DNA of 64,000 nt, taken from Moorena sp. SIOASIH. Its GTDB lineage: Bacteria; Cyanobacteriota; Cyanobacteriia; Cyanobacteriales; Coleofasciculaceae. The notes below the pieces were generated by a model. That model did no database searches. It was given only the letters and a program-made list of their open reading frames with translations, and was not told where the DNA came from. The translations under genes and the position numbers were made by a program. The DNA is taken from positions 1,302,001 through 1,366,000 of the forward strand of contig NZ_JAAHIH010000003.1 of NCBI RefSeq assembly GCF_010671925.1, in the 5' to 3' direction. Of the stretch, positions 35,216 through 43,130 are shown one piece after another; the first letter of the stretch is position 1; each line of letters begins with the position of its first letter.

Positions 35216-36190
35216 ATGGTAACTAAAATTTTAGTAACTGGTGGGGCTGGTTATATTGGTTCCCATGTAGTGCTTCAATTATCAGAAGCTGGTCACGATG
35301 TTGTGGTTTACGATAACTGTTCTACTGGTTCAGCGTCCGCTGTGCTCCATGGGCAGTTAGTCGTTGGAGATTTAGCAGATAGGGAGCGACTCCATCAACT
35401 ATTTGCCCAGGAACAATTTACTACAGTCATACATCTGGCTGGAAGTAAGGTAGCTCCGGAGTCGGTGGTCAAGCCTTTAGATTATTACGCTAACAATAGC
35501 TGCAATACTTTAACTCTGCTGAGGTGCTGTCAGGCGTATGGGGTGGAGCAGTTTGTCTTTTCTAGTACCGCAGCAGTTTATGGGGAAGTAAATCATAGTC
35601 TGGCATTTGAGTCTTTACCCACAGTACCGATTAATCCCTATGGTCGCTCGAAGTTGATCAATGAGTGGATGATTCGGGATTATGCTGCTGCATCGGGGTT
35701 AAGGTATTTGATTTTGCGTTACTTCAATGTAGCGGGTGCTGACCCCTTTGGGAGAATTGGCGAGGGTAATTCCCAAGGGAGTCATTTAATTAAGGTCGCT
35801 TGTGATGCTGCAAAGGGCAGGCGGGAATGCTTGAAGATTTTTGGTACTGATTTTCCTACTCCTGATGGGACAGCGGTGAGAGATTATATTCATGTTTGGG
35901 ATCTAGCCACTGCTCATCTAGATGCGTTGCAGTATTTGGAGCAAGGTGGGCAGAGTGAGGTTCTCAATTGTGGTTATGGGCGCGGGTATAGCGTGCGGGA
36001 AGTGGTGAAGAAGATGAAGGAGATTTCTGGGGTGGATTTTCCCGTAGTTGAGGTGAACAGGAGGAAGGGAGATCCGGCAAGTGTTGTGGCAAGTGTGGAG
36101 AGGATTCGGGAGGTTTTGGGATGGATGCCGAATTATGACGACTTAGGGATGATTGTGAAAACGACTTGGGAGTGGCACAAGCATTGGTGA
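35216..36190 (+). CDS. galE: UDP-glucose 4-epimerase
   Basis: This complete 324-aa SDR-type epimerase interconverts UDP-glucose and UDP-galactose (or the N-acetyl forms) for glycan synthesis. It has the NAD-binding motif ILVTGGAGYIGSHV (5-18), the catalytic Ser/Thr in FVFSSTAAVYGE, and YxxxK in NPYGRSKL. The C-terminal two-thirds are almost identical to the fragment at 25545-26162, which marks one end of a duplicated segment. It is separated by 156 bp from the preceding gene, with a foldback element in between, so it may have its own promoter. Confidence 0.96.
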   Translation: MVTKILVTGGAGYIGSHVVLQLSEAGHDVVVYDNCSTGSASAVLHGQLVVGDLADRERLHQLFAQEQFTTVIHLAGSKVAPESVVKPLDYYANNSCNTLTLLRCCQAYGVEQFVFSSTAAVYGEVNHSLAFESLPTVPINPYGRSKLINEWMIRDYAAASGLRYLILRYFNVAGADPFGRIGEGNSQGSHLIKVACDAAKGRRECLKIFGTDFPTPDGTAVRDYIHVWDLATAHLDALQYLEQGGQSEVLNCGYGRGYSVREVVKKMKEISGVDFPVVEVNRRKGDPASVVASVERIREVLGWMPNYDDLGMIVKTTWEWHKHW

Positions 36191-37083
36191 TACTAAGTTG
36201 CCGTTAAATGTAGTAGGGGATTAGAGGTTGTCTGAGAAGTCTAATTTGCTACACCTAAGCCCCCTAAATCCCCCAATTTTGGGGGACTTTTACCAGCAAA
36301 TAGATTCTTGTTCCCCCCAGAATTGGGGGGCTAGGGGGGCAAAATTCAGTATCAAAAAACTTTTCAGATATCCTCTTAGATAAAATAATCAAGCATCAAA
36401 ATCAAACGATTAATTTGTAGTATGCAAAGTAATCGGCATTTCCTGTGTAGCTCTGCCATTTTTTTTGCGTATAAATACTGATAAGTTTTGAATTTATGTG
36501 TTTGAGCAAATCTACAAAAAGCGTCATAATTACGGATTACACTATGAAGTGCGAAATGTAGGTTGGAGTTATCCAAATTGCATTGACTTATTCGGCGTTT
36601 TTTGATATTATTTTAGAGGTATGGACAATTGTTGACTAAAAGTAATTTAAAGATTAGACATCTCGAAAAATCAACCTGAAATCCTGATCAGGTCTGATCT
36701 AAAAGCTAATTTACCCCAGAGGTCTGTTAGACAAAGTTATACCACCAATTTATTCAATTGTACCGAAAGCTCTACGAACCCTTAAAATAACTAGTTGCTG
36801 CTTAAATACTCATTGTTTTTTGAGGTTGGTTTAGGAAATAATTTCAAAATTTTTCTCGGTGCTCTCTACAACTTAATCAACTAATTGACTAGAAACAAAT
36901 TAAAGACTATTTAGTTCTTTAATTTTCGGAGTGGGCTTCGATAGTCCTATTGATATCAGTCTCTCCCCACATCACTTTTATCAAGTTTTAATTTTAACTG
37001 CAGTAAAGTGAGTAAAGGGGAGATTTTGTGTCTATTTTTACTTAGTAAAGCTAAAAAAAATTAGCTTTTGTTAAAATTAACTA
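36191..37083 (+). other. Leader region with conserved noncoding module, copy C
   Basis: This noncoding sequence is homologous to 26163-26893 (copy B) but carries an extra 152-bp MITE at 36224-36375. Module C spans about 36575-36785; the block TTTTCGGAGTGGGCTTCGAT and AACTGCAGTAAAGTGAGTAA before the next gene is also conserved. Similarity is roughly 85-90% by eye, below that of the genes on either side. Confidence 0.6.
36224..36375. mobile_element. 152-bp MITE with TTA target duplication
   Basis: Ends GAGGTTGTCTGAGAAG and CTTTTCAGATATCCTC are imperfect inverted repeats. Inside, TCCCCCAATTTTGGGGGA and CCCCCCAGAATTGGGGGG form hairpins. TTA is duplicated at 36221-36223 and 36376-36378. The paralogous leader at 26190-26210 shows the empty site (GGATTAGATCAG), which proves the boundaries. 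Confidence 0.9.
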
Positions 37084-37506
37084 ATGAAAAACTGCACTCA
37101 AGCAACAGGTAAAAGAAGAAGTGAACGCAATCGGAAACGTTCTAAAAGAAGAGCTATTTTCTGTCCAATTCATCGTTGCTACCTTGATAGCGCTAGTCAA
37201 AAATATCGGTTGTTTGCTGATCGAGCAGGACAACTAATCCAGCGTGGTGTTAAACAAAAATATGCCTTGATGCTGATCGCCAGTAACACCACAGTAGCTC
37301 TGGAAGGAGAGTGGCTAGAGGCTTTTTGGTGTAGTCAGTGCCAGTCAACCAACTGGTATCACTTGTGCCAGACAGGCGATCGCACCTATAAGGTATCTTT
37401 GGCTCCAGATCAGTTATGGCAACAGGTAACAGGGGTGATGGATCCTCAAGGAAACCCCTCAGTGGGAGAATTTACCCGTCGGCAGTCTAGAAGTGGTAGT
37501 TGTTGA
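37084..37506 (+). CDS. Hypothetical zinc-motif protein, copy 2
   Basis: This 140-aa copy of the 26894 gene starts MKNCTQATGKRRSERNRKRS and ends RRQSRSGSC. The region from KRRSERNR to TRRQSR appears base-for-base the same in both copies, including the FCPIHRCYLD and FWCSQCQST motifs. The leader and the 3' tail differ. Such identity against diverged flanks suggests recent gene conversion. Function unknown; the basic N-terminus and Cys/His pattern suggest nucleic-acid binding. Confidence 0.75.
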   Translation: MKNCTQATGKRRSERNRKRSKRRAIFCPIHRCYLDSASQKYRLFADRAGQLIQRGVKQKYALMLIASNTTVALEGEWLEAFWCSQCQSTNWYHLCQTGDRTYKVSLAPDQLWQQVTGVMDPQGNPSVGEFTRRQSRSGSC

Positions 37507-37697
37507 TGGTTTTCGGTGGGCGATTTTAGGGGTATAATACCAGATTTATTTTTGGTGTTGTTTATGACAAAATTTCACTGTTTATTTTGTATATAATTTG
37601 ACCGATGGAATTGAATTTATAATTTATTAGTTTAGGTCGTGCTAGCTTTTCCGGATTAGTTAATATGAGATAACCGGAGAAGTTTGCTAATATAGTA

Positions 37698-38786
37698 TTG
37701 ACAGGTGCCATCACATTTTGTCTGGCGGTTCTTATTCATTCTACCTTTTTATCACCGCTTTCCCCGGAGCAGTTAACTAAGTATTATCTAGTTGCTGTTG
37801 CTGGCATATTACTGTTTGGTTTTGCTTTATTAAAGTGGCGCGAAGAGACCAAGGTCAATTTTGCCCTCGCCCTGCTATCGATTGGTTTCGGTCTATATTT
37901 GCTAGAATTGTTACTTTTTTTTGGAGTGGCAGGAGGGATTAGAAAACCAACAGAGGAACGAATACGACTTGAGGGAATTAAGCGAGCACAGCAAAGTGGT
38001 GTTCCCTTCGATAAGCGAACCAAGTTGCAAGTTCTAATGGACCTCCGAAAAGAAGGCATTGAGGCTTATCCCGGTTTTCATGCTTTTTTTCTCAGGGGAA
38101 CCGAGGGGGTGAATGTTGGCGAAGATCATATCTACCCATTGGGGGTGCTCTCAAATAAGTTAACCATACTTTGCAATGAATCAGGAGAGTGGTCTGTTTA
38201 TCAGAGTGATGAACACGGATTTAATAATCCTCCCGGCATTTACGAAAATCGAGCCCTGGATATGGTCTTGATCGGCGATTCGTTTACCCACGGGGCTTTT
38301 GTCAAGCCGGGGGAAGACATCGGTGGGCAACTCAGGCAACGCAACAGACAGCTCTTAAATCTAGGTAATATTGGTAATGGGCCATTGGCAGAGCTGGCCA
38401 CGCTCAAAGAATATGGGGCACCCGTAAGACCTAGGATAGTACTATGGTTTTATTATGAAGAGAATGACATAGAAGGTCTGATCAGCGATAAAAATTATTC
38501 GTTTTTGTTGCAATATCTTGAGAGGGATTTTAGCCAAGGATTGCTCAAACGACAGCCGGAAATTGACCAAATTTTGGTGAACTACATTAAAAAGCAAGAA
38601 AAAAGTCAAGCATCTAGAAACAGGCTTTCCTATAAGCTCAGAAGTATCTCAAGGCTATATGATTTGCGTCGAGAGTTGAAGTTTATAATAAGCAAGCCGT
38701 CACCAACCGAAGTGTTACAAAGGGAAGCCTCATCACTTCCTCTGTTCCTTGACACTCCCCGCCCGCTTATGGACGGGGATTCTTGA
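37698..38786 (+). CDS. Membrane-anchored SGNH/GDSL-type protein, 3' end replaced by an element
   Basis: This 362-aa frame starts probably at TTG 37698. Two to three hydrophobic segments (ITFCLAVLIHSTFL, YYLVAVAGILLFGFALL, ALALLSIGFGLYLLELLLFF) precede a soluble SGNH domain with block I LDMVLIGDSFTHGAFV (Ser) and NLGNIGNGPLAELATL. Such proteins often acylate or deacylate exported polysaccharides. The catalytic Asp/His block near the C-terminus is not visible: homology ends at ..EASSLPLF, and the last codons (LDTPRPLMDGDS) are the right end of the mobile element at 38749. The gene is therefore truncated and probably inactive. Confidence 0.75.
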   Translation: MTGAITFCLAVLIHSTFLSPLSPEQLTKYYLVAVAGILLFGFALLKWREETKVNFALALLSIGFGLYLLELLLFFGVAGGIRKPTEERIRLEGIKRAQQSGVPFDKRTKLQVLMDLRKEGIEAYPGFHAFFLRGTEGVNVGEDHIYPLGVLSNKLTILCNESGEWSVYQSDEHGFNNPPGIYENRALDMVLIGDSFTHGAFVKPGEDIGGQLRQRNRQLLNLGNIGNGPLAELATLKEYGAPVRPRIVLWFYYEENDIEGLISDKNYSFLLQYLERDFSQGLLKRQPEIDQILVNYIKKQEKSQASRNRLSYKLRSISRLYDLRRELKFIISKPSPTEVLQREASSLPLFLDTPRPLMDGDS

Positions 38787-39140
38787 TTCAACGAGATGAC
38801 TTGTTCAACCAGGCCGGAGCCTGGAAAAATAGAGGTCTCCTCTCCCCAAGCGTAGAGGGTCTATGACCCAGGTTTCGGTGTGGCCCACCGTACCTTTTTT
38901 ATATAGATAGATACTTTTTTAATCTAATTTTTTTCATAGACGTTTAATTCGTTAGACCAAATTACGCAATATGCATCTGATACATATTTTTTACGTTGCC
39001 TACTTATTTTTAGATAGTATTTATCTAGCTTTTTAGTTTCTTATTTATAATATAATCATAACACGCTCTGTGAAAACTGTCAAGTTTTAGCTGAAAAATA
39101 AAGCCGTCCTATAAGGACAGGGCTTTAAACCCAATTTTTT
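38749..39140 (-). mobile_element. TnpB-less IS200/IS605-type element, copy 2
   Basis: It has the same ends as 17972-18352: on the minus strand it begins AAAAAATTGGGTTTAAAGCC with a GTCCTTATAGGAC hairpin and ends CGGGGAGTGTCAA after a CCCCG..CGGGG hairpin. The 392 bp have no transposase gene but keep a structured stretch before the right end (CTCTACGCTTGGGGAGAGGA). It truncates the SGNH gene. Confidence 0.72.
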
Positions 39141-39473
39141 CGGTAAGATACTGAGTCAGGGTAAACGCATATAAATTTGTATCAAAAATTACAGTCAAAA
39201 AGTAAACAATAGTATCAAAAACCTAGAATCACCCTGTGTATTATCAATAAGAACAACTTATTCTCAATTATTGGCGGTGTTATCCTTAGTCGATTTGAGA
39301 GTACTCTCTATTATGGTTTCGTACAAAGTCTTAGTTAATTTTTGTTTAAAGTCAGCGGAAAATTTGTTGACTTTGAACAAAAAAAACTGCTTTAGGATGG
39401 GATTTATTCGGATTTCACAACAAATTGAGTTAATGAAATTTTTGTCTGTTACCATTTTTACTAAATTAGATGC

Positions 39474-39628
39474 GTTTACCCTGGCTAAAATCCGAGGTTG
39501 TTATTATTGAAGGCTTGAATTTAACGGATATTTCAACTGGAAAGTATGAGTTGTTATGTTTACCAATTAAGCTCAAGGGAGTAGAAGGAGCTCCAGCTAG
39601 GGTAGTTTTACGTAACTTATCTGATTAA
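39474..39628 (+). pseudogene. Cyclase/kynurenine formamidase-like C-terminal remnant
   Basis: The frame LPWLKSEVVIIEGLNLTDIS and KYELLCLPIKLKGVEGAPAR resembles the end of PF04199 cyclase-family hydrolases. No N-terminus or metal-binding HxGTH motif is found upstream; 39141-39470 is AT-rich and contains only scrambled frames. It precedes the cytidylyltransferase gene on the same strand and may be an old member of that operon. Confidence 0.6.
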
Positions 39629-39670
39629 GTATTTACATTTTACTAAAAAATTTTTAGATATTATTTTTTA

Positions 39671-40387
39671 ATGAATTATTTTAATACTGATCCGAAAATT
39701 ATTGCTCTCTTGCCAATGAAAGCTAACAGCGAGCGAGTCAAGGGTAAAAATTTTAAGCCATTGAATAGTAAACCTTTATTCAAGTTGATTTTAAATGCAC
39801 TTATTGAGCTAAACGAAGTCTCAAAAGTGATTATAAATACAGATGCTCGCTCTATTCTGGCAGAACACGGATTGGTCGATTCAGATCGAGTTCAGATTCG
39901 CGTACGCAAACCAGAATTGTGTGGTGATTTCGTCAGCATGAACCGGATTCTGGCAGATGACATAGCAAATGAACCTGCCGATATTTACTTGATGACCCAC
40001 ACTACAAATCCCCTCCTCAGTGCCACAACAATTCGCAAGGCACTTCAGCAGTTTCTGGAGGCTAGGGCTACGGGAACTGCTGATTCGCTATTTACAGTTA
40101 ATCGCTTCCAAACTCGCTTCTACCGTCAAGATGGTTCTGCCATTAACCACAATCCCAATAACCTAATTAGAACTCAGGACTTGGAACCCTGGTACGAAGA
40201 AAATTCTAATCTCTACATTTTTACACCTTTAAGCTTCGCTGCCACTCAAGCCAGGATTGGCAAGCAACCTATGATGTTTGAAACTCCTCCCTTAGAGTCG
40301 ATTGATATTGACGATAAAGTGGACTGGCAAATGGCTGAAGCAGTTGCCCAGTATCTCTATCCTTCTTCTGTTGTACAAGCGGCATGA
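39671..40387 (+). CDS. Acylneuraminate cytidylyltransferase-family protein (CMP-sugar synthase)
   Basis: This 238-aa protein has the N-terminal nucleotide-binding signature IALLPMKANSERVKGKNFKP (about 10-29) typical of NeuA/KdsB-type enzymes, which activate acidic sugars with CTP. Further motifs are YLMTHTTNPLLSATTI and the C-terminal ESIDIDDKVDWQMAEAV, matching the conserved IDxxxDxxxAE block. The sugar could be a nonulosonic or other 2-keto-3-deoxy acid; the genes that follow may make or modify it. It is 3 bp from the next gene. Confidence 0.88.
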   Translation: MNYFNTDPKIIALLPMKANSERVKGKNFKPLNSKPLFKLILNALIELNEVSKVIINTDARSILAEHGLVDSDRVQIRVRKPELCGDFVSMNRILADDIANEPADIYLMTHTTNPLLSATTIRKALQQFLEARATGTADSLFTVNRFQTRFYRQDGSAINHNPNNLIRTQDLEPWYEENSNLYIFTPLSFAATQARIGKQPMMFETPPLESIDIDDKVDWQMAEAVAQYLYPSSVVQAA

Positions 40388-40390
40388 GCA

Positions 40391-41323
40391 ATGAAAGTAT
40401 TAATTACCTGTCCACCCATGTTAGGTTTGATGGATGAATTCAAACCACTGTTTGCAGCAAAAGCCATTGAAGTTGATTGTCCTCCAGTAGTGCAAACCCT
40501 ATCCGTGGAAGAACTAAAGTCCCTCATTCCTCAGTATGACGGTTGGATTATTGGCGACGATCCTGCCACTCGCGAAGTGTTTGAGAACGGGAAATCTGGG
40601 AAGCTAAAAGCAGCAGTAAAGTGGGGTGTTGGGGTTGATAATGTGGACTTTACAGCAGCGAATGATAATGGTATCTTAGTAGCAAATACCCCTCGTATGT
40701 TTGGTGCAGAAGTAGCCGATATTGCCATGGGCTATGTAATTGCCCTAGCACGACAGACTTTCATGATTGACCGAGCCGTTAGAGCAGGAACATGGCTAAA
40801 ACCAGCAGGCATTTCTCTAGGGGATAAGACGGTTGCTTTAGTTGGGTTTGGGGATATTGGGCGCAATACGGCGAAGCGGCTGTTAGCAGCTGACATGCGG
40901 GTAATTGCTTACGATCCTTATTTCCAAGCAGTGGAGGGATTAGAAGCAGTACAACCTGCTACTTGGCCCGCACGCTTGGAAGAAGCCGACTTGATTGTGC
41001 TGACCTGTGCGTTAACTAGTGAAAATCATCATATGCTGAATTCAGAAACATTTGCTAAGGCAAAGCCAGGGGTACGGGTGATCAATGTTGCCCGAGGTGC
41101 ATTGATTGATGAAGCAGCATTGGTGGAGGCATTGTCCTCTGGACAGGTGCATTCGGCAGCCTTAGATGTTTTTGAAATGGAACCATTACCGGAAGCCTCT
41201 GGGCTACGGCCTTTTGAACAGTGTATTTTTGGCTCCCATAATGCTTCTAATACGGTGGATGCTGTGCGTCGTGCTAGTTATCAAGCAATGCATTTGCTAT
41301 TTGATTTTCTTGGATGTGCCTAG
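40391..41323 (+). CDS. D-isomer 2-hydroxyacid dehydrogenase (phosphoglycerate dehydrogenase-like)
   Basis: This 310-aa NAD-dependent dehydrogenase has Rossmann motif VALVGFGDIGRNTAKRL (about 149-165), the substrate-side AVKWGVGVDNVDF, Arg in NVARGALIDEAAL, and a Glu/His pair region with FEMEPLPEASGLR and FGSHNASNT. The genetic context (CMP-sugar synthase before, SDR after) points to reduction or oxidation of a sugar-derived hydroxyacid rather than serine synthesis. It lacks the C-terminal ACT domain of housekeeping SerA. Confidence 0.88.
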   Translation: MKVLITCPPMLGLMDEFKPLFAAKAIEVDCPPVVQTLSVEELKSLIPQYDGWIIGDDPATREVFENGKSGKLKAAVKWGVGVDNVDFTAANDNGILVANTPRMFGAEVADIAMGYVIALARQTFMIDRAVRAGTWLKPAGISLGDKTVALVGFGDIGRNTAKRLLAADMRVIAYDPYFQAVEGLEAVQPATWPARLEEADLIVLTCALTSENHHMLNSETFAKAKPGVRVINVARGALIDEAALVEALSSGQVHSAALDVFEMEPLPEASGLRPFEQCIFGSHNASNTVDAVRRASYQAMHLLFDFLGCA

Positions 41324-41334
41324 GAATTGAGATC

Positions 41335-42069
41335 GTGAAAAGTGCTTTAATTACTGGAGCTGCGGGTGGCATTGGGCAAGCTTTGTGCCAGGTTTTTAAA
41401 GAAGCTAATCACTTTGTGATTGGTCTTGATGTAGTTTCAGCGGCTGCATCCTGCGATGTTATGATTGTCGGCAATTTGCAGAAAATGTGCAGTGATGCAG
41501 CTTATTGTTCAGAAATTGTTGAGCAAGTGCGATCGCACTTGCAAAGCAGAGGTTTGACTACCTTAATTAACAATGCAGCAGTGCAAATCCTCAAGCCCAC
41601 AAACCAACTCACAGTAGAAGATTGGCATCAGACACTAGATGTTAATTTGGTAGCTCCTTTTGTGTTAACTCAGGCATTGCTGCCAGAGTTGGAACAAGCG
41701 GTCGGCTCAGTAGTAAATATTGCCAGTATTCACGCCAGCCTTACCAAGCCTGGGTTTGTGTGTTATGCAACCAGTAAGGCAGCTTTGGTGGGTTTAACCA
41801 AAAGTATGGCAGTGGATCTTAGGGAAAGAGTCCGGGTAAACGCGATTTGTCCAGCAGCAGTAGCGACACCAATGTTAATGGCTGGGTTTGAAGGGAAGAA
41901 AGAAGAGTTTGAGAATTTGTCTCAAATGCATCCTCTAGGACGGATTGCACAACCAGCAGAAATAGCAAAAGTGGCATTGTTTCTATCTTTGCCTGAAGCA
42001 AGTTTCATAACCGGTGCAACTTTAAGCGTTGATGGTGGCATTGGAGGACGTTTACACGATCCTATATAG
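41335..42069 (+). CDS. Short-chain dehydrogenase/reductase
   Basis: From GTG 41335 (MKSALITGAAGGIGQALCQV) this is a 244-aa SDR, the classical size. It shows the NAD(P) motif TGAAGGIG, NNAA, the catalytic Ser/Tyr/Lys in NIASIHASLTKPGFVCYATS and KAALVGLTKS, and the end SFITGATLSVDGGIGG. An upstream ATG at 41314 lies inside the previous gene and would add seven unlikely residues, so GTG is preferred. It overlaps or abuts the hydroxyacid dehydrogenase gene and probably works with it on a sugar acid. Confidence 0.88.
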   Translation: MKSALITGAAGGIGQALCQVFKEANHFVIGLDVVSAAASCDVMIVGNLQKMCSDAAYCSEIVEQVRSHLQSRGLTTLINNAAVQILKPTNQLTVEDWHQTLDVNLVAPFVLTQALLPELEQAVGSVVNIASIHASLTKPGFVCYATSKAALVGLTKSMAVDLRERVRVNAICPAAVATPMLMAGFEGKKEEFENLSQMHPLGRIAQPAEIAKVALFLSLPEASFITGATLSVDGGIGGRLHDPI

Positions 42070-42150
42070 GTTAACAATAAAGATTTATTCGCATATCTAA
42101 AGCCCAAACTATTTAACCAAATAATTAACCATTTTACTGCTGAATTGATT

Positions 42151-42951
42151 ATGCTTCAAAAACAATTACGAGTAGCAAGAGATGCAATTGTTGAGTATCT
42201 TAATAATTACTCAAATCCAGTGTACCTTCAATGGCACTTTAATGAGTCTAAGCGACTTTTACAATTTAAGAAAATTCATCAAAAATAGGACTGTTTTATT
42301 ATTGGTAATGGCCCTTCACTTAATAAGATGGATTTATCATTACTGAACAAGTATTATACGTTTGGTTTAAACAAAATCTACTTAATATTTGAATTTGATA
42401 AATTAAATTTAAATATTAGCTATCATGTTGCAGTAAACTCTTTGGTGATAGAGCAAAGCGCGAGAGAGTTTTAAAATTTAAAATGTCCATCTTTTTTATC
42501 AGCTAGAGCCGCTGATAATGTGGTAGATAAAAGGAATCATATTTATAAAATATTTACAGCAGGTAATCCTTTCATTTTTCAGACAGATGCATCGAAGTTA
42601 ATTTGCGAAGGATACACTGTAACTTATGTAGCAATGCAGCTAGCCTTCTATATGGGATTTAAGAGAATTTTCTTGATAGGAGTCGATCATAACTTTACTG
42701 CTGTAGGTAATCCTAACGAAAAACAGTTCCTAAAAGGAGATGATCCAAACCATTTTACTCCTGGGTATTTTGGGAATAAAGAATGGCATCTGCCAGATCT
42801 AGAAGGCTCTGAATTAGCCTATCATATGGCTCGATTTAACTTTAATAGATCTGGTAGAGAGATTTATGATGCTACAGTTGATGGTAAACTACAAATTTTT
42901 CCAAAAATTACCTTTGAACAAGCTTTAGATATGTGTAAAAAAAAAAGGTAG
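42151..42951 (+). pseudogene. MptE-like (DUF115/Maf-type) gene with two in-frame stops
   Basis: The frame from ATG 42151 (MLQKQLRVARDAIVEYLNNY) continues, after a TAG at 42286-42288, as DCFIIGNGPSLNKMDLSLLN, the family signature. After a TAA at 42472-42474 it goes on as NLKCPSFLSARAADNVVDKR and the C-terminal MGFKRIFLIGVDHNFTAVGN to the stop at 42951. No frameshift is present. Relatives (annotated 6-hydroxymethylpterin diphosphokinase MptE-like) include Maf proteins that attach nonulosonic acids. It follows the CMP-sugar synthase set. With two nonsense codons it is probably dead, unless stops are read through. Confidence 0.8.
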
Positions 42952-42964
42952 TGGTAAAGATGTA

Positions 42965-43105
42965 GTGATGTAGGCGTTGCTCTGGTCAAGGTAACGGGAG
43001 CTAAAATCACGAATTGTGTACCACTACCGTTTCGCCGAGTCGTTTTTCATCCCCCGCTAAAGTACAGGGGCTTTCAAACTCCCGTCTTCTTTCAGGTAAG
43101 AATAT
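42965..43105. repeat. IS200/IS605-type end remnant
   Basis: CCCCCGCTAAAGTACAGGGG makes a short hairpin followed by CTTTCAAACTCCC, resembling the left ends of tnpB elements. No transposase gene is attached. It lies directly in front of the dehydrogenase gene at 43131. Confidence 0.45.
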
Positions 43106-43130
43106 TATAAGCGGACTTAATGGAATCAGC

